64,000 nt of DNA from Actinomadura luteofluorescens (GTDB lineage Bacteria > Actinomycetota > Actinomycetes > Streptosporangiales > Streptosporangiaceae): assembly GCF_013409365.1 (NCBI RefSeq), contig NZ_JACCBA010000001.1, positions 4,092,001 to 4,156,000 on the forward strand, written 5' to 3'. The position numbers and the translations under genes are program-made. Of this stretch, positions 43,554-53,019 are shown one piece after another. Position 1 is the first letter of the stretch. Every line of letters starts with the position of its first letter. The notes beneath the pieces are model-generated. The model had not been told where the DNA came from. It did not search any database and saw only the letters and a list, made by a program, of their open reading frames with translations.

Positions 43554-44024
43554 GTGCAGAGTGATCAAGAAGTGACCTTCCGCGAGGCGACGGTCGACGA
43601 TCTCCCTGAGATCGTCCGGCTACTCGCCGACGATCCCCTGGGATCCACCCGCGAAACACCGGGTGAGGAGATACCGGAGGCCTACTTCCGAGCGTTCGCC
43701 GCGATCGAGAAGGACCCCAACAACAGCCTGGTCGTCGCCGAGGTCGCCGGCGCGGTCGCCGGCACGCTCCAGCTCACCTTCATCCCCGGCCTCACCTACA
43801 CCGGCGGCGAGCGCGCCCAGATCGAGGGCGTCCGCGTCGCCGCCGAGCAGCGCGGCGCCGGGCTCGGCCAGCTCCTGATCACCTGGGCCATCGACCGGGC
43901 CCGCGCCCGCGGCTGCCGCGTCGTCCAGCTCACCACCGACCGCCAGCGCCCCGACGCGATCCGCTTCTACCAGAAGATCGGCTTCCGCCCGTCCCACATG
44001 GGGATGAAGTACCACCTCGCCTGA
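43554..44024 (+). CDS. GNAT-family N-acetyltransferase
   Basis: The 156-residue enzyme has FREATVDDLPEIVRLLADDP at the start, the acetyl-CoA loop VAAEQRGAGLGQLLITWAID (about 99-118) and IRFYQKIGFRPSHMGMKYHL at the end. The substrate is unknown; the sequence resembles stand-alone acetyltransferases of small molecules. GTG 43554 sits only one base past a GGGAGG site, so it may be read leaderless, or start at GTG 43572. It is divergent from the whiB-like gene. Confidence 0.9.
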   Translation: MQSDQEVTFREATVDDLPEIVRLLADDPLGSTRETPGEEIPEAYFRAFAAIEKDPNNSLVVAEVAGAVAGTLQLTFIPGLTYTGGERAQIEGVRVAAEQRGAGLGQLLITWAIDRARARGCRVVQLTTDRQRPDAIRFYQKIGFRPSHMGMKYHLA

Positions 44025-44040
44025 GCCCCGCCGCTCCGGT

Positions 44041-44436
44041 TCACGGGACGAGGGCGTCCCGCCACCGGGCCGTGTCGGTGTACTGGTGCAGCCAGGAGAT
44101 CCGCCCCTCGGTGACACGCCAGAGATGCGCGAACTCCGCCTCGTACGAGCGGCCGGTGGCCCTGGCGGTCCCCCGGTAGCGTCCGGTCACCACCACAAGG
44201 CCGTCGGCGGTCTCATGCCAGGTCTCGGCGTAGGGAGCCGTGTCGAACTCGGCGAAGACCGCGCCCCACACCCGAGCGAGGGTCTCCTCGGGGCCGCGGA
44301 AGGCGCCGCCCGCGCCGCACGGCAGCCCGGGCGCCGTGTGCGCCTCGAACTCCGGGTGCAGGAGCGCGAGGATCGCCGCCGCGTCGGCCGCCTGGGCGGC
44401 GGTGTAGAAACCCCGGACGATCTCGGACGCCGTCAT
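44041..44436 (-). CDS. nuclear transport factor 2-like (SnoaL-type) protein
   Basis: The 131-residue single domain starts MTASEIVRGFYTAAQAADAA, followed by ALLHPEFEAHTAPGLPCGAG and TGRSYEAEFAHLWRVTEGRI, the NTF2-like cone fold. Such proteins bind or isomerise small hydrophobic molecules; no reaction can be named. ATG 44436 has AAGGAG six bases upstream. It is divergent from the TetR gene with a shared operator between them, so it is probably the regulator's target. Confidence 0.88.
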   Translation of the reverse strand: MTASEIVRGFYTAAQAADAAAILALLHPEFEAHTAPGLPCGAGGAFRGPEETLARVWGAVFAEFDTAPYAETWHETADGLVVVTGRYRGTARATGRSYEAEFAHLWRVTEGRISWLHQYTDTARWRDALVP

Positions 44437-44450
44437 GGCCGCTCCTTTTT

Positions 44451-44474
44451 AGAGGATGTGTTCTAGAATCCTCT
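44451..44474. promoter_or_regulatory. candidate TetR operator
   Basis: agaggat (44451-44457) and atcctct (44468-44474) are inverted repeats with 10 bases between, containing the palindrome ttctagaa. It sits between the two divergent starts, 14 bases from the NTF2-like ATG and 24 from the TetR GTG. Confidence 0.6.
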
Positions 44475-44498
44475 CACTACTATCATCGGAGGGCGCGC

Positions 44499-45056
44499 GT
44501 GGGTAGACCGGCCAAGTTCGGCGAGGACCGGATCCTCGACGCGGCGCTGGCGGTGACGGCCGAGGGCGGGCCCGCCGCCGCGACCATCGCCGCCATCGCC
44601 GAGCGCCTCGGCGCCCCGTCCGGCTCGCTGTACCACCGCTTCGGGTCGCGCGACCTGCTGCTCGCCACCCTGTGGACCCGCTGCGTCCGCCGCTTCCAGG
44701 ACGGCTTCGTCGCGGCCCTGGACGCGGGCGACGCCGAGGCGGCCGCCCTGCACACGCCCCGCTGGTGCCGCGGGCACCCCGCCGAGGCCGCCGTGCTGCT
44801 CCTGCACCGCCGCCGCGACCTCGCCGCCGCCTGGCCCGCCGAACTCGCCGCCCCGCTCGAAGCCCTGAACGCACGGGCCGCGGACGCGCTGAGCGCGTTC
44901 GCGCGGGCCGGCGGCACCGACCGCGACCGCGTGGTCTTCGCCACGGTGGACGTCCCCTACGGCGCCGTCCGCCGCCACCTGCTCGACCGCCGGCCCCCGC
45001 CGCCGGAGGTGGACGAGCTGATCGTCACGGCCTGCCGCGCCGTCCTGGCCCCGTAG
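44499..45056 (+). CDS. TetR-family transcriptional regulator
   Basis: The 185-residue repressor has an N-terminal helix-turn-helix: DRILDAALAVTAEGGPAAAT, IAERLGAPSGSLYHRFGSRD (about 8-55). The C-terminal ligand domain is Ala/Arg-rich and not diagnostic. GTG 44499 has GGAGG about ten bases upstream. It is divergent from the NTF2-like gene and likely represses it and itself through the 44451-44474 dyad. Ligand unknown. Confidence 0.92.
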   Translation: MGRPAKFGEDRILDAALAVTAEGGPAAATIAAIAERLGAPSGSLYHRFGSRDLLLATLWTRCVRRFQDGFVAALDAGDAEAAALHTPRWCRGHPAEAAVLLLHRRRDLAAAWPAELAAPLEALNARAADALSAFARAGGTDRDRVVFATVDVPYGAVRRHLLDRRPPPPEVDELIVTACRAVLAP

Positions 45057-45150
45057 GGCCGGAAAGGCTTCTGTTGGTGTTCACCTTGGCGTGAAATGCT
45101 GGTCACCTGGGTGTGTATCCCAATTTGTCACCCGTCCGGAGGAGCAGCGC

Positions 45151-46641
45151 GTGGCCGAGCGGCATCTGGAGATCGAGCAGAAGTACGACGCCCCGGCCGG
45201 GTTCGTCCTGCCGGATCTGGACGGGCTCACGGGCGTGGCGTCGGTCGGGGAGCCCGAGGTCCGGGAGCTGCACGCCACCTACTTCGACACCGCGGACCTG
45301 CGCCTGGCGGCCAACAGGATCACGCTGCGCCGGCGGCGGGGCGGGCCGGACGCGGGCTGGCACCTGAAGATGCCGGCCGGGCAGGACGGCAGGCACGAGT
45401 TCCGGGCGCCGCTCGGGCGGCCCCTGCTCGTCCCGGCGCGCCTGGCCGGGCTGGTCGCGGCGCACACCCGCGGGGCGGAGCTGCGCCCCGTCGCGACCCT
45501 GGAGACCCGCCGGACGGTCGTGCGCCTGCTCGGCGCGGACGGCGAGGCCCTCGCGGAGGTCGCCGACGACCTGGTGACCGGGCGCGGGCGCGAGGCCGAG
45601 CCCGAGCGGTGGCGGGAGATCGAGGTCGAACTCGGCGCCGGGCCGCCGGAGCTGCTGAAGACGGTCGGCAAGCGCCTGCGCAAGGCCGGCGCGAAGAGGG
45701 CCAAGTCGGCGTCGAAGCTGGCGAGGCTGCTCGGGGACGGCGTCGCGCCCTCGGAGGCGGCGCGGCGGCGGGCCGAGGCCCGGTCGCGGATCACGGCGGC
45801 CACCAGCAACGGGAAGGCGCCCGCGATCACGACGGGCGAGGTCGTGATGGCCTACCTCGCCGAGCAGGTCGAGGCGATCCTGCGGTTCGACCCCGGGGCG
45901 CGGCTCGGCGAGGAGGACGCCGTCCACCGCATGCGGGTGGCCGTGCGCAGGACGCGCAGCGCCCTGCGCAGCTACCGGCCCGTCCTGGACGCGGAGCGGA
46001 CCGCGCCGCTCGGGCCCGAGCTGCGGTGGGTGGCGCAGACCCTCGGCGAGGTCCGCGACCTCGAGGTGCTCCGGATGCGGTTCGCGCAGGCGCCGCCCTT
46101 CCTGCTGGACGACCTGGAGCGGCACGAGCGGGCCGCGTACCGGCATCTGAACTCGGCGCTGAGGGACGCGCGGTACTTCGCGCTGCTCGACGCCCTCGAC
46201 CGGCTGGTCGCCGAACCGCCGCTGGCGGCCGTCGCCGGGAAGAAGGCCCGCAAGGAGCTCCCCGCGCTCGTCACGCGGGCCTGGGACCGGATGGCCGGGG
46301 ACTACGCGTCGATCAAGACGTCCGCCGACCCCGACCTCGCGCGCCACGAGACGCGCAAGGCGGCCAAGCGCGCCCGGTACGCGGCCGAGCTGGCGGTCCC
46401 GGTGCTGGGCGCGGCGGCCAAGCGGGTGGTCAAGGACGCCAAGCGCATCCAGGAGGTCCTCGGCGCCCACCAGGACGCCATGATCGCGATGGAGCACCTC
46501 GAACGGGCCGCGGCCCGCGCCCGCACGACCGCGGACGCCTTCGCGATCGGCGTCCTCTACGGCGGGGAGCGGGCGGAGGCGGAGAAGGCCCGCGACCAGC
46601 TGGCGACCACCTGGTCACGCACCTTGGGCCCCTCGTTCTGA
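45151..46641 (+). CDS. CYTH and CHAD domain-containing protein
   Basis: The 496-residue protein starts with a CYTH triphosphate-tunnel domain (HLEIEQKYDAP, the ExExK motif, about 5-200) followed by a CHAD domain (about 230-490; EDAVHRMRVAVRRTRSALRS, KAAKRARYAAELAVPVLGAA) with conserved histidines. CHAD domains bind polyphosphate; CYTH enzymes cleave triphosphate or polyphosphate ends. GTG 45151 has GGAGG eight bases upstream. The neighbouring genes (Nudix phosphatase and ppk1, convergent) make a polyphosphate role likely. Confidence 0.93.
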   Translation: MAERHLEIEQKYDAPAGFVLPDLDGLTGVASVGEPEVRELHATYFDTADLRLAANRITLRRRRGGPDAGWHLKMPAGQDGRHEFRAPLGRPLLVPARLAGLVAAHTRGAELRPVATLETRRTVVRLLGADGEALAEVADDLVTGRGREAEPERWREIEVELGAGPPELLKTVGKRLRKAGAKRAKSASKLARLLGDGVAPSEAARRRAEARSRITAATSNGKAPAITTGEVVMAYLAEQVEAILRFDPGARLGEEDAVHRMRVAVRRTRSALRSYRPVLDAERTAPLGPELRWVAQTLGEVRDLEVLRMRFAQAPPFLLDDLERHERAAYRHLNSALRDARYFALLDALDRLVAEPPLAAVAGKKARKELPALVTRAWDRMAGDYASIKTSADPDLARHETRKAAKRARYAAELAVPVLGAAAKRVVKDAKRIQEVLGAHQDAMIAMEHLERAAARARTTADAFAIGVLYGGERAEAEKARDQLATTWSRTLGPSF

Positions 46642-46654
46642 ACGCGCACCCGTC

Positions 46655-47524
46655 CTAGGGGGCCGCCGAGGTGCCGTGGCGTTCCAGGGCGGCCAGGGTG
46701 CCGCCGGCCAGGTGGGCGGTCCAGAACTCGGCCTTGTCGAGGGACGTGTCGTCCGGGACCTTCTCGCCCAGCTTCCGGCACAGCCCGGCGATGAGCTCGG
46801 TGACGATCTCGCCGTGCGTGCTCACCACCGCCGGCGTGCCCGCCATGGACAGCAGCCGCTCCATGGCCTGGTCCGGGTTCGTCTCGCCCACCGTGAACGC
46901 CGCCTCCGTCTCGACGGGCACGCGCACGCGCCGCGCGTAGGGCAGGACGGTCTCCAGGCAGCGGGCCGTCGCCGAACTCACGGTCCGCATGGGCCCGTAG
47001 GAGTGCAGCAGCCCGGCGAGGCCGGACGCCTCGGCGCGGCCCGCCTCGTCCAGCGGGCGCAGCTCGTCGGCCTCCCGCCAGGCCCGCTTCTCCCCGGCCC
47101 GCGCGTGCCGCAGGATCACCAGCGGCGCGGTGTCGAGCGGGCCTTCGCGGAACCCGCGGAGCAGGTCGACGTCGTGCCGGTAGCTGAGGCGGGCCTCGGC
47201 CTCCTCCGCCGGAAGCCAGACCAGCTCGTCCACCTCCTCGTTGGGGGTGAACGCGCTCACGGCGACCGGGCGGGCCGCCCAGTACTCCACCCGCTTGGTC
47301 CGCTCGCCGAGCGGATAGGAGACGGTCGGGAGGCGCCGTCCGAGGCGGGGGACGACGCCGGTCTCCTCCTCGATCTCGCGGACGGCGGCGCGCAGCACGT
47401 GCTCGCCCGGGTCGACCTTGCCCTTGGGGAACGACCAGTCGTCGTGGCGGGGGCGGTGGATCAGCGCGAACTCGGGTCCGTCGCGCCACAGCAGCGCGCC
47501 GGCGGCCCTGATGACGTCAGACAT
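46655..47524 (-). CDS. Nudix hydrolase fused to histidine phosphatase (MutT1-like)
   Basis: The 289-residue protein joins a Nudix domain (box [20 protein letters not shown], about 34-55) to a histidine-phosphatase domain ([10 protein letters not shown], about 137-285; [11 protein letters not shown]). The same fusion is MutT1 of mycobacteria, which hydrolyses 8-oxo-GTP and diadenosine polyphosphates. ATG 47524 overlaps the end of ppk by eight bases, so the two are translated together, as in mycobacteria where ppk and mutT1 are also adjacent. Confidence 0.94.
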   Translation of the reverse strand: MSDVIRAAGALLWRDGPEFALIHRPRHDDWSFPKGKVDPGEHVLRAAVREIEEETGVVPRLGRRLPTVSYPLGERTKRVEYWAARPVAVSAFTPNEEVDELVWLPAEEAEARLSYRHDVDLLRGFREGPLDTAPLVILRHARAGEKRAWREADELRPLDEAGRAEASGLAGLLHSYGPMRTVSSATARCLETVLPYARRVRVPVETEAAFTVGETNPDQAMERLLSMAGTPAVVSTHGEIVTELIAGLCRKLGEKVPDDTSLDKAEFWTAHLAGGTLAALERHGTSAAP

Positions 47525-49601
47525 CGATCGTCCTCCACCGGCGGCTCTTCACCAGGTGGGTCTGGATGTCCAGGAGGGTCTCGCCCGCACCGGCCCGGCT
47601 GCGCGTCCAGGTGCCCTCGGCGTCGAGCGCCCAGGCGTGGGTGCGCTCGTCCATGGCCCGGTCCATCAGGGCGAGCAGGTCGTCGCGCTGGGCCCGGTCG
47701 TTGACGGTGACGAGGGCCTCGACACGGCGGTCCAGGTTGCGGTGCATCAGGTCGGCGCTGCCGAGCCACACCTCGGGCTCGCCGCCGTTCTCGAACGCGA
47801 ACACGCGGGAGTGCTCCAGGAACCGGCCGAGGACGCTGCGCACCTGGATCATGTCCGACAGGCCGGGCACGCCGGGACGCAGCGCGCAGATGCCGCGCAC
47901 CCAGACGTCCACCGGCACCCCGGCCCGCGACGCCCGGTAGAGCGCGTCGATGACCACCTCGTCCACCAGGGCGTTGCACTTGATCCGGACGCGGGCGGGA
48001 TGCCCGGCCCGCCGGTTGTCGATCTCGTGCTCGATCCGCTGGACGAGCCCGGAGCGCAGGCTGTTCGGCGCGACGAGCAGCCGGTGGTAGGAGCTCTGCC
48101 GCGAGTAGCCGGTGAGGTGGTTGAACAGGGCGCTGACGTCCTCGCCGACCTCGGGGTCGGCGGTGAGCAGCCCGAAGTCCTCGTACAGGCGCGCGGTCTT
48201 CGGGTGGTAGTTGCCGGTGCCGATGTGGCAGTAGCGGCGCAGGTGGCCCTCGGACTCCTGCCGGACGATCAGCGCGAGCTTGCAGTGCGTCTTCAGCCCG
48301 ACGAACCCGTAGACGACGTGGCAGCCCGCGGTCTCCAGCTTGCGCGCCCAGGCGATGTTGGCGCGCTCGTCGAACCGGGCCTTGAGCTCGACGACGACCA
48401 CGACCTGCTTGCCGGCCTCGGCGGCGCTCATCAGCGCGTCCACGATCGGGGAGTCGCCGCTCGTCCGGTACAGCGTCTGCTTGATCGCCAGGACGCGCGG
48501 GTCGGTCGCGGCGTCCTCGATGAGCCGCTGGACGGTCGTGGTGAACGAGTCGTAGGGGTGGTGGACGAGGACGTCGCGCTCACGGATGGCGCTGAAGATG
48601 CTGACGTCCTCGGGCAGCGCCTCCTTCGACGGGACGAAAGGGGGGTACTTCAGCTCCGGGCGGTCCAGGTCGGCGATGGCGGCGAGGCCGCCGAGGTCGA
48701 GCGGCCCGACGACGCGGTAGATCTGGCCCTCGTCCACCCCCAGCTCGGAGGTGAGCAGGTCCAGCACCCCCTCGGAGATCGACTCCTCGACCTCCAGCCG
48801 GACGACGGGGCCGAACCGGCGGCGCAGCAGCTCGCGTTCGAGCGCCTGCAGCAGGCCCTCGCTGATGTCGTCGTCGATCTCCAGGTCCTGGTTGCGGGTG
48901 ACCCGGAACGCGTGGTGCTCGACGACCTCCATCCCGACGAACAGCTGCCCGAGGTGCGCCGCGATGACGTCCTCCAGCGGCGTGAACCGGTCGGGGGACG
49001 CCTCGATGAAGCGCGGCAGCAGCGGCGGCACCTTCACCCGGGCGAACATCGTGGCGTCGGTCTCCGGGTCGCGGACGATCACCGCGAGGTTCAGCGACAG
49101 GCCCGAGATGTAGGGGAACGGGTGCGCGGAGTCGACGACGAGCGGGGTGAGCACGGGGTAGATCCGGTCGCGGAAGAGCCGCCGCAGCCGCTCCTGCTCG
49201 GTCTCGGCGAGCTCGTCCCAGCGCAGGAGGTCGATGCCCTCGTCCTCCAGCGCGGGCAGGATCTCCTTGCGGAAGCACGACGCGTGCCGCTGCATCAGCT
49301 CGTGCGCGACCACGCCGGTGCGCGCCAGCACCTCGCGGGGCTGGCGGCCGCTGGCGGACTGGACGGCCAGCCCGGTCGCCATCCGGCGGGCGAGCCCGGC
49401 CACGCGGACCATGAAGAACTCGTCGAGGTTGCTGGAGAAGATCGACAGGAAGCGGACGCGTTCGAGCAGCGGCAGGCCCGGATCCTCGGCGAGTTCCAGG
49501 ACGCGCTGGTTGAACCTCAGCCAGCTCTCCTCCCGGTCGAGGAAGCGGTCGTCGGGCAGCGCCTCGGATTGCGGGGGGACATGTCCTGGATTGACGGTCA
49601 T
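47517..49601 (-). CDS. ppk1: polyphosphate kinase 1
   Basis: The 694-residue enzyme reversibly builds polyphosphate from ATP. The N-terminal segment [20 protein letters not shown], the core [20 protein letters not shown], the autophosphorylated His in [20 protein letters not shown] and the second His in [16 protein letters not shown] are all present. Length is normal for PPK1. ATG 49601 has no strong ribosome site. It forms an operon with the Nudix/phosphatase gene and faces the CYTH-CHAD gene. Confidence 0.97.
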   Translation of the reverse strand: MTVNPGHVPPQSEALPDDRFLDREESWLRFNQRVLELAEDPGLPLLERVRFLSIFSSNLDEFFMVRVAGLARRMATGLAVQSASGRQPREVLARTGVVAHELMQRHASCFRKEILPALEDEGIDLLRWDELAETEQERLRRLFRDRIYPVLTPLVVDSAHPFPYISGLSLNLAVIVRDPETDATMFARVKVPPLLPRFIEASPDRFTPLEDVIAAHLGQLFVGMEVVEHHAFRVTRNQDLEIDDDISEGLLQALERELLRRRFGPVVRLEVEESISEGVLDLLTSELGVDEGQIYRVVGPLDLGGLAAIADLDRPELKYPPFVPSKEALPEDVSIFSAIRERDVLVHHPYDSFTTTVQRLIEDAATDPRVLAIKQTLYRTSGDSPIVDALMSAAEAGKQVVVVVELKARFDERANIAWARKLETAGCHVVYGFVGLKTHCKLALIVRQESEGHLRRYCHIGTGNYHPKTARLYEDFGLLTADPEVGEDVSALFNHLTGYSRQSSYHRLLVAPNSLRSGLVQRIEHEIDNRRAGHPARVRIKCNALVDEVVIDALYRASRAGVPVDVWVRGICALRPGVPGLSDMIQVRSVLGRFLEHSRVFAFENGGEPEVWLGSADLMHRNLDRRVEALVTVNDRAQRDDLLALMDRAMDERTHAWALDAEGTWTRSRAGAGETLLDIQTHLVKSRRWRTIDV

Positions 49602-49799
49602 GCCAGAATTTTCCCTGATCTAGGTTAACGAAAGTCGAACGTGCGGGTTCCGCCGAGGTATCTGATACGTCGATCATTCCCGTGGTTCCCCCAGATCACT
49701 CCGCTCCGGCCGCCGTCGCCGAACGTGGCCGGGGGGTTGCAACGACCTGGCCACCGGGAGACCTTCACTGCGCGCCTCCGCGTGGGTAGAACGAAGACC

Positions 49800-51299
49800 G
49801 TGACTCCTCACGAGGCTTCGCCGCCCACGGTGTTCTGGCCGCGCTGCACCGCCGTCGACGGCTGCACCGGCCGGGCCGCGGGCGGCCCGGGCGCCTGCCC
49901 CGCCCACCTGCGCCCCAGCGAGTTCGAGCGGTTCGTGGACTCGCTGCGCCCCGGCGCCGACCTCGACCTGCGCGGCGTCACCGTCCCGCCGTGGCTGCTG
50001 GACGGGGTGCTGGACGCCGTCACCGGCCCCGACGGGCGGCCCCACCTCGGCCGGACCCGGTTCGACGGGGCGGTGCTGCCGGCCGACGCGGGCCTGCGCG
50101 GCTTCTGCGTCGAGGGCGACAGCTCGTTCGACGGCGCCCGCTTCCTCGGCGGCGCGTCGTTCTACGACGCGCGGTTCTTCGGCAACGCCTCGTTCCGGGG
50201 GGCGCGCTTCGGGCGCAACGCGTCCTTCCACGAGGCCCGGTTCCACCGGCACGCCTCGTTCGAGGAGGCGGTTTTCACCGGCGACGCCCTCTTCGGCGAG
50301 ACGCGGTGGCACGCCGACGCCGCCTTCCGCGGCGCCGTGTTCATGGGCGCGGCCTGCTTCGACCGCGCGCGGTTCGGGCGGGACGCGGCGATGCAGGGGG
50401 CCGGCTTCCGCGGCGACGTGTCGTTCCGGCGCGTGCAGGTGACGCGGCACGCCCGGTTCGAGCGGGCGCGGTTCCGGCACGGCGCCTGGCTCGGCCCGCT
50501 GGCGGCGGGCGGCCGGATCGCGCTGTCGGACGCGACCGTGCACGGCGGGCTGCGGGTGCACGCGGCGGCGCGGCAGGTCATCGCCCGCGGCGCGATCGTC
50601 CACGGGGAGGCCGACTTCCGGCTCCGGCACGCCGAACTCGACCTGGAGGACGCGGTGTTCGAGGGCCCGGCCGCCGTCCGGGCGCTGGCCCATCCGATCC
50701 AGGGCCTCGCCGAGCCCACCACCGGGAACGCCGCCGGGACCGGCACGTCCGGCGTCCGGCTCCTGTCGCTGCGCCGCGCGGACGCGACCCGGCTGCTGCT
50801 CGCCGACGTCGACCTCAGCGGCTGCGGCTTCCTCGGGCTGCGGCGGCCCGACGCGCTGCGGATCACGGGCGACTGCGCGTTCGCGACCGCGCCCGGCCGG
50901 CGCCGGCTGCGGCCGTGGCGCCGCCGCGACCGGGCCGTCCTCGCCGAGGACATCGCCGGCGGCGCCGGCCACGACGACGACCGGCTGCGCGCGCTGTACC
51001 AGGCGCTGGCACGTGCCACGGCCGACTCCGACCGCGACCGCCTCGCCCGCGACTTCCGCTACAGCGCGCTGGAGATGCGCCGCCACGGCGAGCGCGACCC
51101 GTGGCGCCGCGCCGGCCTGCACCTTCTGTGGATCACCTGCGGATACGGGCTGCGCGCGGGACGCGCCGTGGCCTGGCTCGCCGTCATCATCGCGCTGCTG
51201 TGCTGCGGCGCGTCCCTGGTCCGCCACGACGACCGGACCCGGCACGACAACCGCACGGGGAGCGTCCGCGGCGCGCACACGGGCACCCGCAACACATAA
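49800..51299 (+). CDS. pentapeptide-repeat protein with C-terminal membrane helix
   Basis: The 499-residue protein has a head with a CxxxxGC cluster (CTAVDGCTGRAAGGPGACPA), then about 20 five-residue repeats (FDGARFLGGASFYDARFFGN, FRGARFGRNASFHEARFHRH) forming a quadrilateral beta-helix at about 95-230. A more diverged repeat region follows, and near the end one membrane helix (AVAWLAVIIALLCCGASLV). Pentapeptide helices can mimic DNA or act as scaffolds. GTG 49800 is a guess; an upstream in-frame GTG near 49782 is possible. It is divergent from ppk1. Confidence 0.82.
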   Translation: MTPHEASPPTVFWPRCTAVDGCTGRAAGGPGACPAHLRPSEFERFVDSLRPGADLDLRGVTVPPWLLDGVLDAVTGPDGRPHLGRTRFDGAVLPADAGLRGFCVEGDSSFDGARFLGGASFYDARFFGNASFRGARFGRNASFHEARFHRHASFEEAVFTGDALFGETRWHADAAFRGAVFMGAACFDRARFGRDAAMQGAGFRGDVSFRRVQVTRHARFERARFRHGAWLGPLAAGGRIALSDATVHGGLRVHAAARQVIARGAIVHGEADFRLRHAELDLEDAVFEGPAAVRALAHPIQGLAEPTTGNAAGTGTSGVRLLSLRRADATRLLLADVDLSGCGFLGLRRPDALRITGDCAFATAPGRRRLRPWRRRDRAVLAEDIAGGAGHDDDRLRALYQALARATADSDRDRLARDFRYSALEMRRHGERDPWRRAGLHLLWITCGYGLRAGRAVAWLAVIIALLCCGASLVRHDDRTRHDNRTGSVRGAHTGTRNT

Positions 51300-51310
51300 G
51301 CGCCGGACGG

Positions 51311-51334
51311 CCCGCTAAAGGCGGGGGTTGTTTT
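51311..51334 (+). terminator. short hairpin with T-rich tail
   Basis: cccgc (51311-51315) and gcggg (51321-51325) around taaag, then ggttgtttt. It lies 12 bases past the pentapeptide gene stop. Confidence 0.5.
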
Positions 51335-51362
51335 GTCAGACCCACGCGTAATGATTGTTGTT

Positions 51363-51680
51363 ATGAGCAGAGACACCCATCCGGGGGTGCAGTGCCCGCA
51401 CTGCCAATCCCATCTCGCGCTCGTCCCCGTGACTGGAAACCCCGTGTCCGGAAACTCCGCCGCCGCACCCGTCCCCGTCCTGCCGATCGTGGCGAAGGAG
51501 GAATGGCAGCCTCCCCCCGTCGCCGAGGTGCTCGCCGTTTACGCCGGGCGCGCCAAGGACACCGTGACGGCGGCGCGCGGCGCCGCCAAGGTCCGCGACA
51601 GCCTGAACCGCGCCAAGGCGGCCGCCGCGGGCCGCAAAGCCGCACAGAAAACCGCGCGCCGCACCCCCAGAAGCGCGTGA
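51363..51680 (+). CDS. hypothetical protein with zinc-ribbon-like pair
   Basis: The 105-residue protein has a single VQCPHCQSHLALVP near the start, which could be half of a zinc ribbon, then a Pro/Val linker and an Ala/Lys/Arg-rich helix (AAKVRDSLNRAKAAAAGRKA) that could bind nucleic acid. I do not recognise the family. ATG 51363 has no ribosome site; ATG 51351 is an alternative. The amino-acid composition is typical of real genes here, and a terminator follows. Confidence 0.5.
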   Translation: MSRDTHPGVQCPHCQSHLALVPVTGNPVSGNSAAAPVPVLPIVAKEEWQPPPVAEVLAVYAGRAKDTVTAARGAAKVRDSLNRAKAAAAGRKAAQKTARRTPRSA

Positions 51681-51703
51681 TCACAACCCGGCCACTAACA
51701 CCG

Positions 51704-51738
51704 GGAAGGGACGGCACCGCGCCGGCACCGTCCCTTCC
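51704..51738. terminator. bidirectional terminator
   Basis: ggaagggacgg (51704-51714) and ccgtcccttcc (51728-51738) pair perfectly between two convergent genes. Confidence 0.8.
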
Positions 51739-51747
51739 GCAATGACG

Positions 51748-53019
51748 TCAGCGCGGCTTGGTATCGGTCCATTCCGCGCCGACCAGGGCGGTGGAGTTCA
51801 TCGTCCGCCCCGCCGGGACGCTCGCCCCGGCCGCCGGCGCCACCATGACGTTCAGCCCGGCCAGCGCATTGCCCGACGCCAGATCAATGATCATTTCGTC
51901 CCTGATCACGCCCTGCGGCGTCTTGTCGTCCAGCGCGATGGCGTTCCCCGTCCGCCCCTGCGGATCCGTGACCTTCCCGAGTGACCGCACCGCCGGGAGC
52001 CCCGCCAGCATCCGGAACGCGGCCGCCCGCACCGCAGGCTTCACCGGCATGTCCATCACCAGGCCGCGCGCCACGGTGTAGAGCCACCGGTCCGACGCCA
52101 TCGGCCGGTTCGACTCGGTGTCATGGCCCTTGTACCAGCGCAGCAGCTCCGCCTTGAGCCGCTTCGGGTCGGACGGCAGCGCCCGCAGGTCCTTCATGCT
52201 CACGTTGCGGCCGAGCCAGAACACCTTGTCGCCGTCGACCAGCGCGGCGCCGTTGAAGCTGCGCGGACCGGGCGCGGTCTTCGCCGTGAACCCCTTCAGG
52301 CGGCCCTTGCCCCCCGGCACGACCGGAATCTGGATCTTGAACGTCGCGGGCGACCCCGCGCGCCGCCACGCCTCCTCGTCCGCCTTCGTCGCGGGCTTGG
52401 CCCCCAGGTCCTGCCCCGCGGCGAACGCCTTGCCGCCGGGCCTGCTCGGCGTCCAGCTCTCCGCCTTGCTCCTGACCGTCACGGCGTAGGCGCCGCCGCC
52501 CTTGCCCACCGTGTACGTGGAGGACGAGACCGTCACCTGATGCCAGTACGCCCCCGTCGTCTCGGTCTGACCGTCCGCCTTCTCGGCCGCCGCGAGCAGG
52601 ACGGTCCGCGCGTCGAGCACCCGCTCGCCGCCGCCTCCTCCGCCCGTCCCGCCCGGGTCCGTCCCGTCCCCGCCGGGGGCGACGAACACCGCCGCCGCGG
52701 CCACCGCCCCCGCGGCGACCGCCCCGGCGAGCCCCAGCCCCCAGACCGGCCGCACCCGCCGACGCGCGGGCGCGGTGCTCCCGGCCGCCTCCCCACGCGG
52801 CGCCGCCATGGCCCGCGCCAGCTCGTCCCGCCGCACGCCCTCGTCCACCGGCGCACCCGGGTCCATCTCCTCAGGCCTGGCATCCCGCAACACCCGCATC
52901 ACATCCTTCATGCCGTTTCCTGGCGGGGGGACGACCCCCCGCACCCCCCGGTCCGCTCCGCTCATACCGTTTCCCTGCGGGGGGACGACCCCCCGCACCC
53001 CCCGGTTCGCTCCGCTCAT
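51748..53019 (-). CDS. CU044_5270-like membrane protein, sigma-factor partner
   Basis: The protein has a cytoplasmic N-terminal part (VMRVLRDARPEEMDPGAPVD), one membrane helix (WGLGLAGAVAAGAVAAAAVF) and an extracytoplasmic domain (ILIPV-type strands; TGAYWHQVTVSSSTYTVGKG, KVFWLGRNVSMKDLRALPSD), matching the CU044_5270 family. These genes regularly follow ECF sigma genes and may act as anti-sigma factors or sensors. Three in-frame ATGs (53019, 52965, 52911) arise from a 54-bp tandem repeat. ATG 53019 overlaps the sigma stop (ATGA) and gives 423 residues; ATG 52911 gives 387. Confidence 0.8.
   Translation of the reverse strand: MSGANRGVRGVVPPQGNGMSGADRGVRGVVPPPGNGMKDVMRVLRDARPEEMDPGAPVDEGVRRDELARAMAAPRGEAAGSTAPARRRVRPVWGLGLAGAVAAGAVAAAAVFVAPGGDGTDPGGTGGGGGGERVLDARTVLLAAAEKADGQTETTGAYWHQVTVSSSTYTVGKGGGAYAVTVRSKAESWTPSRPGGKAFAAGQDLGAKPATKADEEAWRRAGSPATFKIQIPVVPGGKGRLKGFTAKTAPGPRSFNGAALVDGDKVFWLGRNVSMKDLRALPSDPKRLKAELLRWYKGHDTESNRPMASDRWLYTVARGLVMDMPVKPAVRAAAFRMLAGLPAVRSLGKVTDPQGRTGNAIALDDKTPQGVIRDEMIIDLASGNALAGLNVMVAPAAGASVPAGRTMNSTALVGAEWTDTKPR
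52912..53019 (-). repeat. 54-bp tandem repeat spanning translation starts
   Basis: Copies 52912-52965 and 52966-53019 differ at only about five positions. Each encodes MSGANRGVRGVVPPQGNG or its variant and places an ATG preceded by GGNAACGG. Period is 18 codons, so all starts stay in frame. Confidence 0.9.
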
